DNA of 10,874 bases, taken from assembly GCA_021826565.1 (NCBI GenBank), contig JAKAZJ010000024.1, positions 1 through 10,874 on the forward strand, written 5' to 3'. The stretch comes from Pseudomonadota bacterium (GTDB lineage: Bacteria > Pseudomonadota > Alphaproteobacteria > Acetobacterales > Acetobacteraceae). Below, piece after piece: positions 1 to 6,936 of the stretch. The notes under the pieces were generated by a model. The model was not told the origin of the DNA. It ran no database searches and was given only the letters and a program-made list of their open reading frames with translations. The translations under genes were made by a program, and so were the position numbers. Position 1 is the first letter of the stretch. Each line of letters starts with the position of its first letter.

Positions 1-628
1 GGTCGCGATAAGCGGCCAAGGCTTCCTCGGTGCCGTGCCCGTCGGTGATGAAATGGGCGAAACAGAATGGCAGGCCGAAATAGGCCGCGACCTGGGCGCC
101 ATAGGTGGAACTGCCGAGCAGCCAGATCTCGGGCGACGTGGCGCCCTGCGGCTGGGCGACGATGTCGTGGAACGGATGCCCGGCGACCAGGTTTTCGCCG
201 CGGACCCAGGCGGTCAGGTCGCGGATCTGGGCGGGGAACTCGGCCGCCGCGGTCTCGGATAACGGGTTCAGCGCGAACGCCGTGCGACCGTCGGAACCTG
301 GCGCGCGGCCCAGGCCGAGATCGATCCGTCCCGGCGCCAGCGCGTCCAGAACGCGGAACTGCTCGGCCACTTTCAGCGCCGAATAATGCGGCAGCATCAC
401 GCCGGCGCTGCCGAGGCGGATGCGCTGCGTGGTCACCGCCAGCGCGGCCAGCAACACTTCGGGCGCGGTGCCGGCGATGGAGGCGGAGTTGTGGTGTTCG
501 GCCACCCAATACCGGGCGTAGCCGAGCGCTTCGGCGTGGCGGGCGAGGGCCAGGGACTCACGGATCGACTCCGCGGGCGCGCGGCCGGTGACGATGGTCG
601 ATTGGTCGAGCACCGAGAGGCGGAGCAT
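1..628 (-). CDS. LLM-class flavin-dependent oxidoreductase, YhbW/MsnO8-like (3' end beyond window)
   Basis: This is a luciferase-like monooxygenase, a family that uses reduced FMN and oxygen to oxidise small organic substrates in the cytoplasm. Only the first 209 residues are visible; relatives run to about 330, so the C-terminus lies beyond position 1. The start at 628 opens MLRLSVLDQS, the usual beginning of the YhbW/MsnO8 branch, and a GAAGGA ribosome site (637-642) sits 8 nt upstream. Family motifs are clear: RYWVAEHHN at residues 39-47, GSAGVMLPHYSAL at 73-85 and GRIDLGLGRAPGSD at 100-113. The match to E. coli YhbW is extensive by recollection, but that protein's substrate is itself not settled. 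The gene is divergent from an ABC importer of the sulfonate/taurine type, which resembles sulfonate loci, but the protein is not an SsuD-type sequence. Family call is secure; substrate is unknown. Confidence 0.93.
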   Translation of the reverse strand, partial: MLRLSVLDQSTIVTGRAPAESIRESLALARHAEALGYARYWVAEHHNSASIAGTAPEVLLAALAVTTQRIRLGSAGVMLPHYSALKVAEQFRVLDALAPGRIDLGLGRAPGSDGRTAFALNPLSETAAAEFPAQIRDLTAWVRGENLVAGHPFHDIVAQPQGATSPEIWLLGSSTYGAQVAAYFGLPFCFAHFITDGHGTEEALAAYRD

Positions 629-900
629 GGGGCGGGTCCTTCGGGGGGGCGTGTGCGGGAACATGAGGGACCGGCATGGCGCGGCGCAAGGGGCGGGCGG
701 GAAGGCGCCGATTTGCGTTTCAAACCGGGACACGATCTGCGGGCGCAAGAGCGACATTTTCTGCCGATTGCGCGTATCATGGCGGATTCTGTCTTTCTCC
801 CGGCGGTCTGATGCAACGAACGTCGCTTCTGCAACCGCACTCTTGCGCCGCGCCCGAGCTTGCCCGTAATGGCGCCCGCCTCGCTAGAAAGTTCCCGCCC
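629..900. promoter_or_regulatory. Divergent intergenic region with repeated GCGCAA/TTGCGC motifs
   Basis: This 272-nt spacer separates the flavin monooxygenase gene from the ABC importer and must hold both promoters. GCGCAA occurs at 684-689 and 743-748, and its reverse complement TTGCGC at 768-773 and 843-848. An imperfect direct repeat beginning GCCGATT is seen at 707-722 and 763-779. These may be regulator sites, but no -35/-10 pair could be assigned with confidence. The frame of the binding protein stays open back to an ATG at 676, and another in-frame ATG lies at 811; both would bury the signal peptide, so this stretch is treated as non-coding. Confidence 0.4.
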
Positions 901-1914
901 ATGACCGCCCTGACCGCCTCCCGCCGCGCCGTCCTGGCGGGTCTCGCCGCCGCCGCGTTGGCCCGCCGCGCCGCCGCCGCCACGACCCTGCGCGTGGCCT
1001 ATATCCCGATCCTGCCGATGGCCCAGCTGTTCGTGATCGAAGCGGAAGGTTGGGCGAAAGCCGCCGGGCTGACCTTGGCGGCCACAAGCTTCTCTTCGGG
1101 GCCGGCGATGGTGCAGGCGCTGGCGTCCGGCCGGTTCGACGTCGCTTATATCGGCATCGGTCCGGCGCTGGTCGCGCGCGCCCATGGCGTGGATTTGCGG
1201 GTGGTGGCGGCGAACGGGATCGACCAGACCGCGCTGCTCGGCCGTGGCGCCTTCGCCGCCGCCTGGGCCAAGGCCGCCAGCCCGGCCGCCGCCTTTGCCG
1301 CGTTCCGCAAATCCGCGGGGCGGCCGGTGAAGATTGCCACCCTGCCCAAGGGGGCGGTGCCGGATACCGTCCTGCATTACTGGCTGGATAACGTCGCCCA
1401 TATCCCCGCGGCGGACGTGCAGATTCTGGGCTTCGGCGAGAACCGGCTGCAGGGCGCGCTGCTGACCGGGGCGGTGGATGCCGCCTCGACCCTGGAGCCG
1501 GCTCTGACCTTGGTGCAGGAGCGCGATCCGACCGCCCGTGTTCTGGTCCTGGGCGGCGCGATGTTCCCGGGGCAGCCGGGCGCCGTCCTGGCCGTCACCG
1601 GGGCGTTGATCGCACAGCAGCGCGCCGTCGTGCAGACGCTGGTGGATTTGCATGTGCGCGCCACCGCGCTGATCCGCCAGCATCCGCATCGCGCGGCGGC
1701 AGACCTGGCGAAGACCATGGGCAAGGGGCTGTTGACCGAGGCCACGTTGTTCAAAGCCGTCACCTCGCCGTCGATGGACCCGATCGCCGATCCGCGCGCG
1801 ATCCTGCCGGCCACCGTCAAGCTGGCGGCGTATCAGAGCGCGCTCGATCACATGGCGCCGGTGAAGGACGTGACAGCGATGTTCGATCCGTCGTTCTTCC
1901 TGGCGGCAAAATGA
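901..1914 (+). CDS. ABC transporter substrate-binding protein (SsuA/TauA/NrtA-like, NMT1/THI5-type fold)
   Basis: This is the periplasmic binding protein of a nitrate/sulfonate/taurine-family importer; it captures the substrate for the permease encoded next. It has 337 residues, typical for the family. The start at 901 was chosen because it puts a Tat-like signal at the very N-terminus: SRRAVL at residues 7-12, a short hydrophobic stretch to about residue 20, then an alanine-rich likely cleavage region near residues 24-28. The mature part begins TTLRVAYIPILPMAQLFV, the usual first strand and ligand loop, followed by SGPAMVQALASGRFDVAYIG, a segment typical of these proteins. In-frame ATGs at 676 and 811 give longer products without an N-terminal signal. 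The TGA stop overlaps the permease ATG (ATGA, 1911-1914), implying one transcript and translational coupling. The ligand cannot be read from the sequence; aliphatic sulfonates, taurine, nitrate or pyrimidine-like compounds are all possible. Confidence 0.9.
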   Translation: MTALTASRRAVLAGLAAAALARRAAAATTLRVAYIPILPMAQLFVIEAEGWAKAAGLTLAATSFSSGPAMVQALASGRFDVAYIGIGPALVARAHGVDLRVVAANGIDQTALLGRGAFAAAWAKAASPAAAFAAFRKSAGRPVKIATLPKGAVPDTVLHYWLDNVAHIPAADVQILGFGENRLQGALLTGAVDAASTLEPALTLVQERDPTARVLVLGGAMFPGQPGAVLAVTGALIAQQRAVVQTLVDLHVRATALIRQHPHRAAADLAKTMGKGLLTEATLFKAVTSPSMDPIADPRAILPATVKLAAYQSALDHMAPVKDVTAMFDPSFFLAAK

Positions 1915-2663
1915 TCCGCCGTCCGGCACTGCTTTCGGCGGCCGGTCTCGCGCTGTTTCTGGGTTTGTGGGAGGCGTGTGTCCGCTCCGGTCTGCTGCCC
2001 GCGACCTGGGTGCCGGCGCCGAGCCAGGTGCCGGCGGCGTTCGTCTCCGAACTCGGTAACGGGGAGTGGCTGACGGCCGTGGCCGACAGCCTGACGCATT
2101 ACGCGGCGGGGGTGATCGTGGGCAGCCTGCTTGGGATCGCGACCGGCGCGGCGGTGGCGCTGCTGCCGCGCTTCGCCGCCGCGCAGGCCTGGGTGGCGCG
2201 GCTGCTGCGTCCGATCCCACCGCTGGCATGGATCCCGTTCGCGCTGATCTGGTTCGGACCCTCGCAGACCGCGGCCGCGTTCATCATCGGCATCGGCGTG
2301 TTCTGGCTGAATTATTTCGCCGCCGAGGCGGCGGTGCGCGCGGTGGACCCCGGTCTGATGGAGCTTGCCGCCGCGTTCGGGCAGGGCGGGTTTTTCCGCC
2401 GGTTATACGCGGTGGTGCTGCCGGCGGCCTCGCCGGGGATTCTGGCCGGGGTGCGCTCGGGGCTGGGGCAAGGGTGGATGGCGGTGGTGGCGGCGGAATT
2501 GTTCGGAATCCCGGGGATCGGGCAGCGGATGAACGAGGCGGCGGGGCTGCTGGCGACCGATATCCTGGTGCTCTACATGCTGACCATTGCATTGTTGTAC
2601 GGCTTGACGGATTTGGTGTTCCAGATGGTCGCGACGCGGGTGCTGGTGTGGACGCGACCGTGA
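1911..2663 (+). CDS. ABC transporter permease (SsuC/TauC-like, BPD_transp_1)
   Basis: This is the inner-membrane permease of the importer, 250 residues long, as is usual for SsuC/TauC proteins. The first hydrophobic segment is near residues 8-22, and further membrane segments follow around 65-87, 106-130, 165-195 and 215-245. The cytoplasmic coupling helix (EAA motif), which docks on the ATPase, lies in the stretch starting ELAAAFGQGGFFRRLYAVVL; the spaced glycine expected in this loop is present. The region RLLRPIPPLAWIPFALIWFG is a family hallmark just upstream. The start ATG overlaps the stop of the binding-protein gene by 4 nt, and the stop overlaps the ATPase GTG start by 4 nt, so the three subunits are very likely made in coupled fashion. 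Two copies would pair with two ATPases in the assembled transporter. Confidence 0.93.
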   Translation: MIRRPALLSAAGLALFLGLWEACVRSGLLPATWVPAPSQVPAAFVSELGNGEWLTAVADSLTHYAAGVIVGSLLGIATGAAVALLPRFAAAQAWVARLLRPIPPLAWIPFALIWFGPSQTAAAFIIGIGVFWLNYFAAEAAVRAVDPGLMELAAAFGQGGFFRRLYAVVLPAASPGILAGVRSGLGQGWMAVVAAELFGIPGIGQRMNEAAGLLATDILVLYMLTIALLYGLTDLVFQMVATRVLVWTRP

Positions 2664-3448
2664 CCGACGCGCCGATCGTTCCGCTGCGCGACCAGATCGT
2701 TTCGCTGCGCGGCCTGGGCTTCGCCCATCCCGGTGACGCCACGGCGCGGCCGGTGCTGGCGGGGTTGGACCTCGATCTGCCGCGCGGCGGGTTTACCGCG
2801 GTGGTGGGGCCGTCAGGGGTGGGGAAATCCACGCTGTTGCGGGTGATCGCGGGGCTGGTACCCCCGGGGGCCGGATCGGTCGTGCTGCACGCGCGCCCGG
2901 CGCCGGATCGGCGCCCGGTCGCCCTGGTGTTCCAGGACGCGCGGCTGATGCCCTGGCGGCGCGTCGCGGCCAATGTGGCGTTCGGGCTGGAAGGTCTGCG
3001 GCTGGATGCGGCGCAGCGCCGTGCCCGGGCGGCGGCGGCGCTGGCGTTGGTGGGGCTTGCCGACCAGGCGGGGCGGTTTCCGTCCCAGCTTTCCGGCGGG
3101 CAGCGCCAGCGGGTCGGGCTGGCGCGCGCGCTGGCCGTATCCCCGGACCTGCTGCTGATGGACGAGCCGTTCAGCGCGCTGGACGCGATCACCCGGCACG
3201 GGTTGCAAGATGAATTGCTGCGGGTCTGGCGCGAAAGCGGGGCGTCGGTGCTGTTCGTCACCCACGACCTGGACGAGGCGGCCTATCTGGCCGATCGCGT
3301 GGTGCTGCTGGCGGGCAGCCCGGCGCGGGTGGTGCGGGATGTGGCGATCGACGTGAAGCGGCCGCGTCCGCGCGCCGGGCTGGCGCTGCAGGTGGCGGAT
3401 CTGCGGCGTGCGCTGGCGGAAACGTTCACCGAGGGCGCGGGGATCTGA
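2660..3448 (+). CDS. ABC transporter ATP-binding protein (SsuB/TauB-like)
   Basis: This is the ATPase that powers the importer, 262 residues from a GTG start. The GTG at 2660 was chosen because it forms a GTGA overlap with the permease stop (2661-2663), mirroring the ATGA overlap one gene earlier; another in-frame GTG at 2648 is possible. All nucleotide-binding motifs are intact: Walker A GPSGVGKST (residues 50-58), Q-loop with Gln92 in VFQDARLMPW, signature LSGGQRQR (144-151), Walker B LLLMDEP (164-170) followed by the SALD D-loop (172-175), and the switch His202 in VTHD. The DARLMPW sequence after the Q-loop is characteristic of the nitrate/sulfonate/taurine group. The gene ends 27 nt before the convergent Fe-S carrier gene, and no clear hairpin terminator is visible between them. 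Confidence 0.95.
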   Translation: MTDAPIVPLRDQIVSLRGLGFAHPGDATARPVLAGLDLDLPRGGFTAVVGPSGVGKSTLLRVIAGLVPPGAGSVVLHARPAPDRRPVALVFQDARLMPWRRVAANVAFGLEGLRLDAAQRRARAAAALALVGLADQAGRFPSQLSGGQRQRVGLARALAVSPDLLLMDEPFSALDAITRHGLQDELLRVWRESGASVLFVTHDLDEAAYLADRVVLLAGSPARVVRDVAIDVKRPRPRAGLALQVADLRRALAETFTEGAGI

Positions 3449-3475
3449 GCCGCGCCTCCGAAGCTCATTGACGGA

Positions 3476-3820
3476 TCAATCCACCGAGAAGCTGGTGCCG
3501 CAGCCGCAGGACGATGTGGCGTTCGGGTTCCGCACCGCGAAATGGCTGCCCATCAGCGCGTCCGTGTAATCGAGCTCGGACCCGGCGAGCAGGTCCAGGC
3601 TGACCGGGTCGACCAGAACCCGCGCGGCGCCGCGTGCGATCACCAGGTCGTCGGGTTGCGGGATGGACTCCAGATCGAAGCGATACTGCATCCCGCTGCA
3701 CCCGCCTGCCAGCACCGCGACGCGCAGCGCGGGCGCCTCGGCCCCGGGCGCAGCCTGGCTGGCGGCGATCTCGGCGATGCGGGCGGCGGCACGGTCGGTC
3801 AGGGCGAAATGCGCTTCCAT
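3476..3820 (-). CDS. A-type iron-sulfur carrier protein (ErpA/IscA/HesB family)
   Basis: This is an A-type carrier that accepts Fe-S clusters from the assembly machinery and passes them to apo-proteins in the cytoplasm. At 114 residues it has the normal family length. The three conserved cysteines are present: Cys41 in AGGCSGMQY and Cys105/Cys107 in SSCGCGTSF close to the C-terminus. The segment FAVRNPNATSSCGCG favours the ErpA-like branch, but IscA and HesB-type annotations are equally usual, so no symbol is given. The start at 3820 (MEAHFALTD) fits the family; an upstream in-frame ATG at 3916 would overlap the neighbouring chemotaxis gene and add an unconserved N-terminus. No strong ribosome site precedes 3820. 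The gene lies 43 nt downstream of the chemoreceptor gene on the same strand, so cotranscription is possible. It shares the neighbourhood with ytfE and nsrR, which also concern Fe-S clusters. Confidence 0.93.
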   Translation of the reverse strand: MEAHFALTDRAAARIAEIAASQAAPGAEAPALRVAVLAGGCSGMQYRFDLESIPQPDDLVIARGAARVLVDPVSLDLLAGSELDYTDALMGSHFAVRNPNATSSCGCGTSFSVD

Positions 3821-3863
3821 CAGGGAAGCATATGGGATGTCGCCACCGATGGGGAAGGGGGGG

Positions 3864-5555
3864 TCAGGCGGCGCGCACTTCGGCCAGGAACCGGTCCACC
3901 TCGCCCCGGAGTCCATCGGCTTCCCCCGACAGGGTCGTGGCCGCGGTCAGCACATGCCCCGAGGCCTCCCCGGCCTGGCCCGCGGCCTCGGTGACGCCGG
4001 CGATGGTCGCCGAGACCTGTTCGGTCCCCGCCGCCGCTTCCTGCACGTTGCGGGCGATCTCGCGCGTCGCCGCGCCCTGTTCCTCGGTCGCCGTTGCGAT
4101 CGCGGTGGCGGTGCGGCTGATCTCGGCGATGGTGCCGCGGATCGATTCGATCGCGGTCACGGTGGCGCGGGTGGCGCCCTGCATCGCGCCGATCTGGGCG
4201 CCGATTTCCTCGGTCGCGCGGGCGGTCTGCCCGGCCAGCGCCTTCACCTCCGAGGCGACCACGGCGAAGCCCTTCCCCGCTTCTCCGGCCCGCGCCGCCT
4301 CGATCGTGGCGTTCAGCGCCAGCAGGTTGGTCTGCGCCGCGATGTTGTTGATCAGATCGACCACTTGGCCAATCTTCTGCGCCGCCTCGGCCAGCGCGCG
4401 CACCTGATCGGTCACGGCACCGGCCTCGGTCACGGCCTTCCCGGTGATCTCGGTCGCCTGGCCGACCTGGCGGCTGATTTCGGCGATGGACGCCGACAAT
4501 TCCTCGGTCGCCGCGGCCACGGTCTGGACATTGCCGGAGGTTTGCCCGGCGGCGGCGGCGACGCCACCGGCACGGCGCGCGGCTTCTTCGGCGGTCGCGG
4601 CCATCGCGCGGGCGGTGGCCTGCATGTCCACCGCCGCATGGGCGACGGTGCCAAGCCGCGCCGCGGCGGCGGCGTCGAACATGCGCGCCAGCGCGGTCAG
4701 GCGCTCCGCGCGCGCGCGCTCGGTCTCACCGCGCGTCGCGGCCTCGGCGCGGAGGCGTTCGGCGGCGATGGCGGCGTCCTTGAACACCGCGACCGAGGCC
4801 GCCATCGTCCCGATCTCATCGCCGCGACCGAGGCCCGGTATCGGCGTGTCATGCTCGCCGCGAGCCAGGCGCTCCATCGCCGCACGCAGGGCCGCGAGCG
4901 GGCGGGTGATGCTGATCGTGGTCAGGAACGCAACCGCGGCGCAGCCCAGCAGCGTCGCCGCCACGATCAGCCAGCTGACCAGGATGGTGCGGGACCGCGC
5001 CACCTGGCTGGCCGCGGCCAGGGAATCGGCGTCGGCGGCGGCTGCATCGATCATCGTGGTGGTCGTGCGCAGCGCGGCCGGAAATGCGGTGGGGTTCTTC
5101 TGGTGGAACAGCGTCGCGGCCCGCCCGAGATGGTCGGCGCCGGCCAGGCCGATCACCCGGCTGGTCATGGCAACATAGGCGCCCACTTGCGCGCGCAAGT
5201 CGCGCACATCGCGGCGCGGCCCCGGATAGGCCGCCGCGGCATTCGTCAGCGCGAGCGCGACCGACTTGCGGCGCGCCACCAAAATATCCGCCCCCGCCGC
5301 GCCGCCCATCGCCGCGGTGCGGGCTTGCTGATTGAGCTGCATCAGCCGGTAACGGATCTCGGCCAGATTATGGGAGGCGACGTAAGGATGGTGGTACAGC
5401 GAATCAGTCGCCGCCGCGGTGCGTCCGACGTCACGATTGGCGAGGATACCCAGTCCGGCCAGAGCCACCAGCGCCAGCGCGAAGCCACCGGCGATGCGCG
5501 CCCCGACCGGCAGACGGGCAAACCAGCCGAAGCCGGTCGAGGCAGGTGCGGGCAT
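3864..5555 (-). CDS. Methyl-accepting chemotaxis protein (transmembrane, HAMP, MA domain)
   Basis: This is a 563-residue chemoreceptor that would sense a stimulus outside the inner membrane and control the CheA kinase. The order is: first membrane segment at about residues 17-39; a periplasmic helical sensor of about 150 residues (40-189), compatible with a four-helix-bundle sensor; second membrane segment near 190-213; HAMP linker at about 214-265, containing [19 protein letters not shown]; and a long alanine-rich signalling coiled coil. The signalling hairpin tip around 405-440 is well conserved ([20 protein letters not shown] followed by [17 protein letters not shown]). Paired Gln/Glu sites such as ATEELSAS and ATEEQGAA are plausible methylation sites. 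No C-terminal NWETF-like CheR/CheB tether is present. The start at 5555 has a GGAGG ribosome site (5565-5569) 9 nt away. The ligand is unknown. Flanking NO-stress genes raise, but do not show, a link to redox or NO sensing. Confidence 0.95.
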   Translation of the reverse strand: MPAPASTGFGWFARLPVGARIAGGFALALVALAGLGILANRDVGRTAAATDSLYHHPYVASHNLAEIRYRLMQLNQQARTAAMGGAAGADILVARRKSVALALTNAAAAYPGPRRDVRDLRAQVGAYVAMTSRVIGLAGADHLGRAATLFHQKNPTAFPAALRTTTTMIDAAAADADSLAAASQVARSRTILVSWLIVAATLLGCAAVAFLTTISITRPLAALRAAMERLARGEHDTPIPGLGRGDEIGTMAASVAVFKDAAIAAERLRAEAATRGETERARAERLTALARMFDAAAAARLGTVAHAAVDMQATARAMAATAEEAARRAGGVAAAAGQTSGNVQTVAAATEELSASIAEISRQVGQATEITGKAVTEAGAVTDQVRALAEAAQKIGQVVDLINNIAAQTNLLALNATIEAARAGEAGKGFAVVASEVKALAGQTARATEEIGAQIGAMQGATRATVTAIESIRGTIAEISRTATAIATATEEQGAATREIARNVQEAAAGTEQVSATIAGVTEAAGQAGEASGHVLTAATTLSGEADGLRGEVDRFLAEVRAA

Positions 5556-5699
5556 GGGCGAGGACCTCCGGAGCGCGCGCCCGGGGCGATGCGGGCGCGA
5601 CGGGACCCTGCGCGGGATCGGTGAAAGCCCGGTTAACGCTGGCGCGATCGGTCCGGCTTCGCGCGCCGCCGCCGGCCAACCGGGCGCGCATACCGTGAT
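5556..5699. other. Spacer between ytfE and the chemoreceptor gene
   Basis: This 144-nt GC-rich spacer lies between two minus-strand genes. It contains the GGAGG ribosome site of the chemoreceptor gene and a 7-bp inverted repeat (CCCGGTT at 5628-5634 and AACCGGG at 5678-5684) with a 43-nt loop, which is too open to call a terminator. No confident promoter was found. It is long enough for the chemoreceptor gene to have its own promoter. Confidence 0.35.
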
Positions 5700-6398
5700 T
5701 CAGACGCCGGCCCGCGCTTCGAACAGGGGGAACAGGATGTTGTTTTCGATGTGGATATGCTCGGTCAGTTCGTCGCGGAACCGCTCCAGCCCGGCGTACA
5801 GGGCGCGGAAGGTGGTGCAGGCATGGGCCGGCAGCGTCAGATCGTCGGTCAGGCGCGCGGCCTCGGCCAGGCTTGCGCCGCACGCGTCGTGCTCGGCGCG
5901 CATCCGCGCGATCGGGCCCGCGGCCAGCGCCGCGCGCGGGTCGGCGGGGCCGGCGGCGAGCAGGGGGAACAGCACCAGCTCCTCCTTCGCCATATGCGGA
6001 ACCAGCTCGGCCTGGATCGTGGTCACGATATCGGCCAGGCCCGCCGGCGTGCCGGGGAGGCCGCGATGCACCGCTTCCACGCGACGGGCGAGGCGGATCA
6101 GTTCCGGCAGGTCACGCCGATGCGCGGCGTGGTAGCGGGTGACGATCCGCTCGATCAGGCCGGCGGGGTCGGCGGGCAGGGCTGGGGCATCGGCCGGCGT
6201 CAAAGCGGCAAGCTCGGCGGCGATCGCGCCGGCGTCCAGGGCGCGGCCCGACGCGGCCTCGGCCAGGGAGACGGCCCCGCCACAGCAGAAATCCAGCTTG
6301 TGGCGGCGGAAGACGGCGGTGGCGCCGGGCAGGGAAACGGCCAGTGCGCGCAGGGTTTGCGAGGGCAGCGCGGCGGGGTCCAGGGAGAGCGTGGTCAT
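5700..6398 (-). CDS. ytfE: Iron-sulfur cluster repair di-iron protein YtfE (RIC/ScdA/DnrN)
   Basis: YtfE-type proteins restore Fe-S clusters damaged by nitric oxide or oxidants and may reduce or handle NO at a di-iron site in the cytoplasm. The 232-residue product has the two expected parts: an N-terminal ScdA_N domain with the paired cysteines in RRHKLDFCCGG (Cys38, Cys39), and a C-terminal hemerythrin-like bundle. The likely di-iron ligands are His90, His135, Glu139, His170, His214 and Glu218. Their spacing (45, 4, then 44, 4) reproduces that recalled for E. coli YtfE (His84, 129, Glu133, His160, 204, Glu208), so the site looks intact. The gene is divergent from nsrR, the classic regulator of ytfE, across 118 nt that hold a good promoter and a possible NsrR operator. 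This arrangement supports NO-induced expression. A function in NO detoxification independent of repair cannot be excluded. Confidence 0.95.
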   Translation of the reverse strand: MTTLSLDPAALPSQTLRALAVSLPGATAVFRRHKLDFCCGGAVSLAEAASGRALDAGAIAAELAALTPADAPALPADPAGLIERIVTRYHAAHRRDLPELIRLARRVEAVHRGLPGTPAGLADIVTTIQAELVPHMAKEELVLFPLLAAGPADPRAALAAGPIARMRAEHDACGASLAEAARLTDDLTLPAHACTTFRALYAGLERFRDELTEHIHIENNILFPLFEARAGV

Positions 6399-6461
6399 GG
6401 CGTGTGGCCTTCAAGGGGGGACTCGGCTAAGTGGCATCCGAGACACCACTACGTAATCCGG

Positions 6462-6483
6462 ATAATAGGCATATGCAATACCT
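6462..6483. promoter_or_regulatory. Candidate NsrR operator
   Basis: An exact palindrome GCATATGC (6469-6476) sits inside the spacer between the -35 and -10 boxes of the ytfE promoter, in AT-rich flanks. NsrR sites in enterobacteria consist of inverted halves containing an ATGCAT-like core, so the core is similar, but the outer positions are only weakly symmetric. A repressor bound here would block RNA polymerase. Position and neighbouring nsrR gene support the call; the motif itself is suggestive rather than decisive. A second palindrome, ATCCGGAT (6456-6463), abuts it. Confidence 0.4.
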
Positions 6484-6489
6484 GTTCAA
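6462..6489 (-). promoter_or_regulatory. Predicted sigma-70-type promoter of ytfE
   Basis: Read on the minus strand, TTGAAC (6484-6489) and TATTAT (6462-6467) form a near-consensus -35/-10 pair with a 16-nt spacer, about 64 nt upstream of the ytfE start. This AT-richer patch stands out from the surrounding GC-rich DNA. It is a sequence-based prediction only. Confidence 0.6.
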
Positions 6490-6516
6490 CCCAACCCCCA
6501 TGCGCGGGACCATGCC

Positions 6517-6936
6517 ATGCGCCTGACCAGCTTCACCGATTTCGGGCTGCGGGTTCTGGTGCGGCTGGCCGGACAGCCGGAGCGGCGGATGAATACCGAG
6601 GAGCTGGCGCGCGAGTTCGCGATCTCGCGCCATCATCTGCACAAAGTGGTGCAGGATCTGGCCGCGGCCGGGTTCGTGACCACGCGGCGCGGTGCCGGCG
6701 GCGGGCTGGTGCTGGCGCGTCCGGCCGCGGAGATCCGGCTCGGCGCCGTGGTGCGTGCGCTGGAACGCGATCAGGCGTTGGTGGAGTGTTTCCGCGCCGC
6801 GGGGAATGAATGTCGCCTGACGCCGATCTGCGGGCTGCGCGGCAAGCTGGCGGCGGCGAACGAGGCGTTCCTGGCGAGCCTGGACCGCACCACCCTGGCC
6901 GAGTGCGCCTATGGCGGGCCGTTGCCGGTGGTCTGA
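6517..6936 (+). CDS. nsrR: NsrR, nitric-oxide-sensing Rrf2-family repressor
   Basis: NsrR is an Fe-S transcriptional repressor whose cluster reacts with NO, releasing genes of NO defence such as ytfE. The 139-residue product begins MRLTSFTDFGLRVLVRLAG, the NsrR signature of the Rrf2 family. A winged helix follows: the recognition helix region AISRHHLHKVVQDLAAAGFV is at about residues 35-54 and the wing RRGAGGGLVLARP at 57-69. The three cluster cysteines are Cys91, Cys99 and Cys105 (C-X7-C-X5-C). The first spacing is three residues longer than in E. coli NsrR (C-X4-C-X5-C) and like that recalled for Bacillus NsrR. The start at 6517 gives the expected N-terminus, although no strong ribosome site precedes it. 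It is divergent from ytfE, and its last 28 nt overlap the convergent prmA gene. Confidence 0.93.
   Translation: MRLTSFTDFGLRVLVRLAGQPERRMNTEELAREFAISRHHLHKVVQDLAAAGFVTTRRGAGGGLVLARPAAEIRLGAVVRALERDQALVECFRAAGNECRLTPICGLRGKLAAANEAFLASLDRTTLAECAYGGPLPVV

Noticed and set aside
676..900. N-terminal extension of the binding protein from ATG 676 or 811
   Set aside because: It would bury the Tat-like signal 30-75 residues from the N-terminus and has no conserved sequence; the start at 901 fits the family.
433..2229. Very long minus-strand open frame (598 codons)
   Set aside because: It is antisense to the binding-protein gene and permease start; its product is Arg/Gly/His-rich low-complexity sequence without domains, as expected for a shadow frame in GC-rich DNA.
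3449..3475. Bidirectional terminator between the ABC ATPase and Fe-S carrier genes
   Set aside because: The 27-nt gap shows no clear hairpin or T-run.
3663..5624. 653-codon plus-strand open frame opposite the chemoreceptor gene
   Set aside because: The minus-strand chemoreceptor is unmistakable; this product is Gly/Arg/His-rich and matches no known fold, so it is a mirror frame.
5610..5645. Possible flagellar sigma-28 promoter for the chemoreceptor (TTAACC and CCGAT on the minus strand)
   Set aside because: The spacing between the two elements is about 5 nt too short for the consensus and both boxes are partial.
5628..5684. Inverted repeat CCCGGTT/AACCGGG as a terminator
   Set aside because: The arms are only 7 bp with a 43-nt loop and no T-run follows on either strand.
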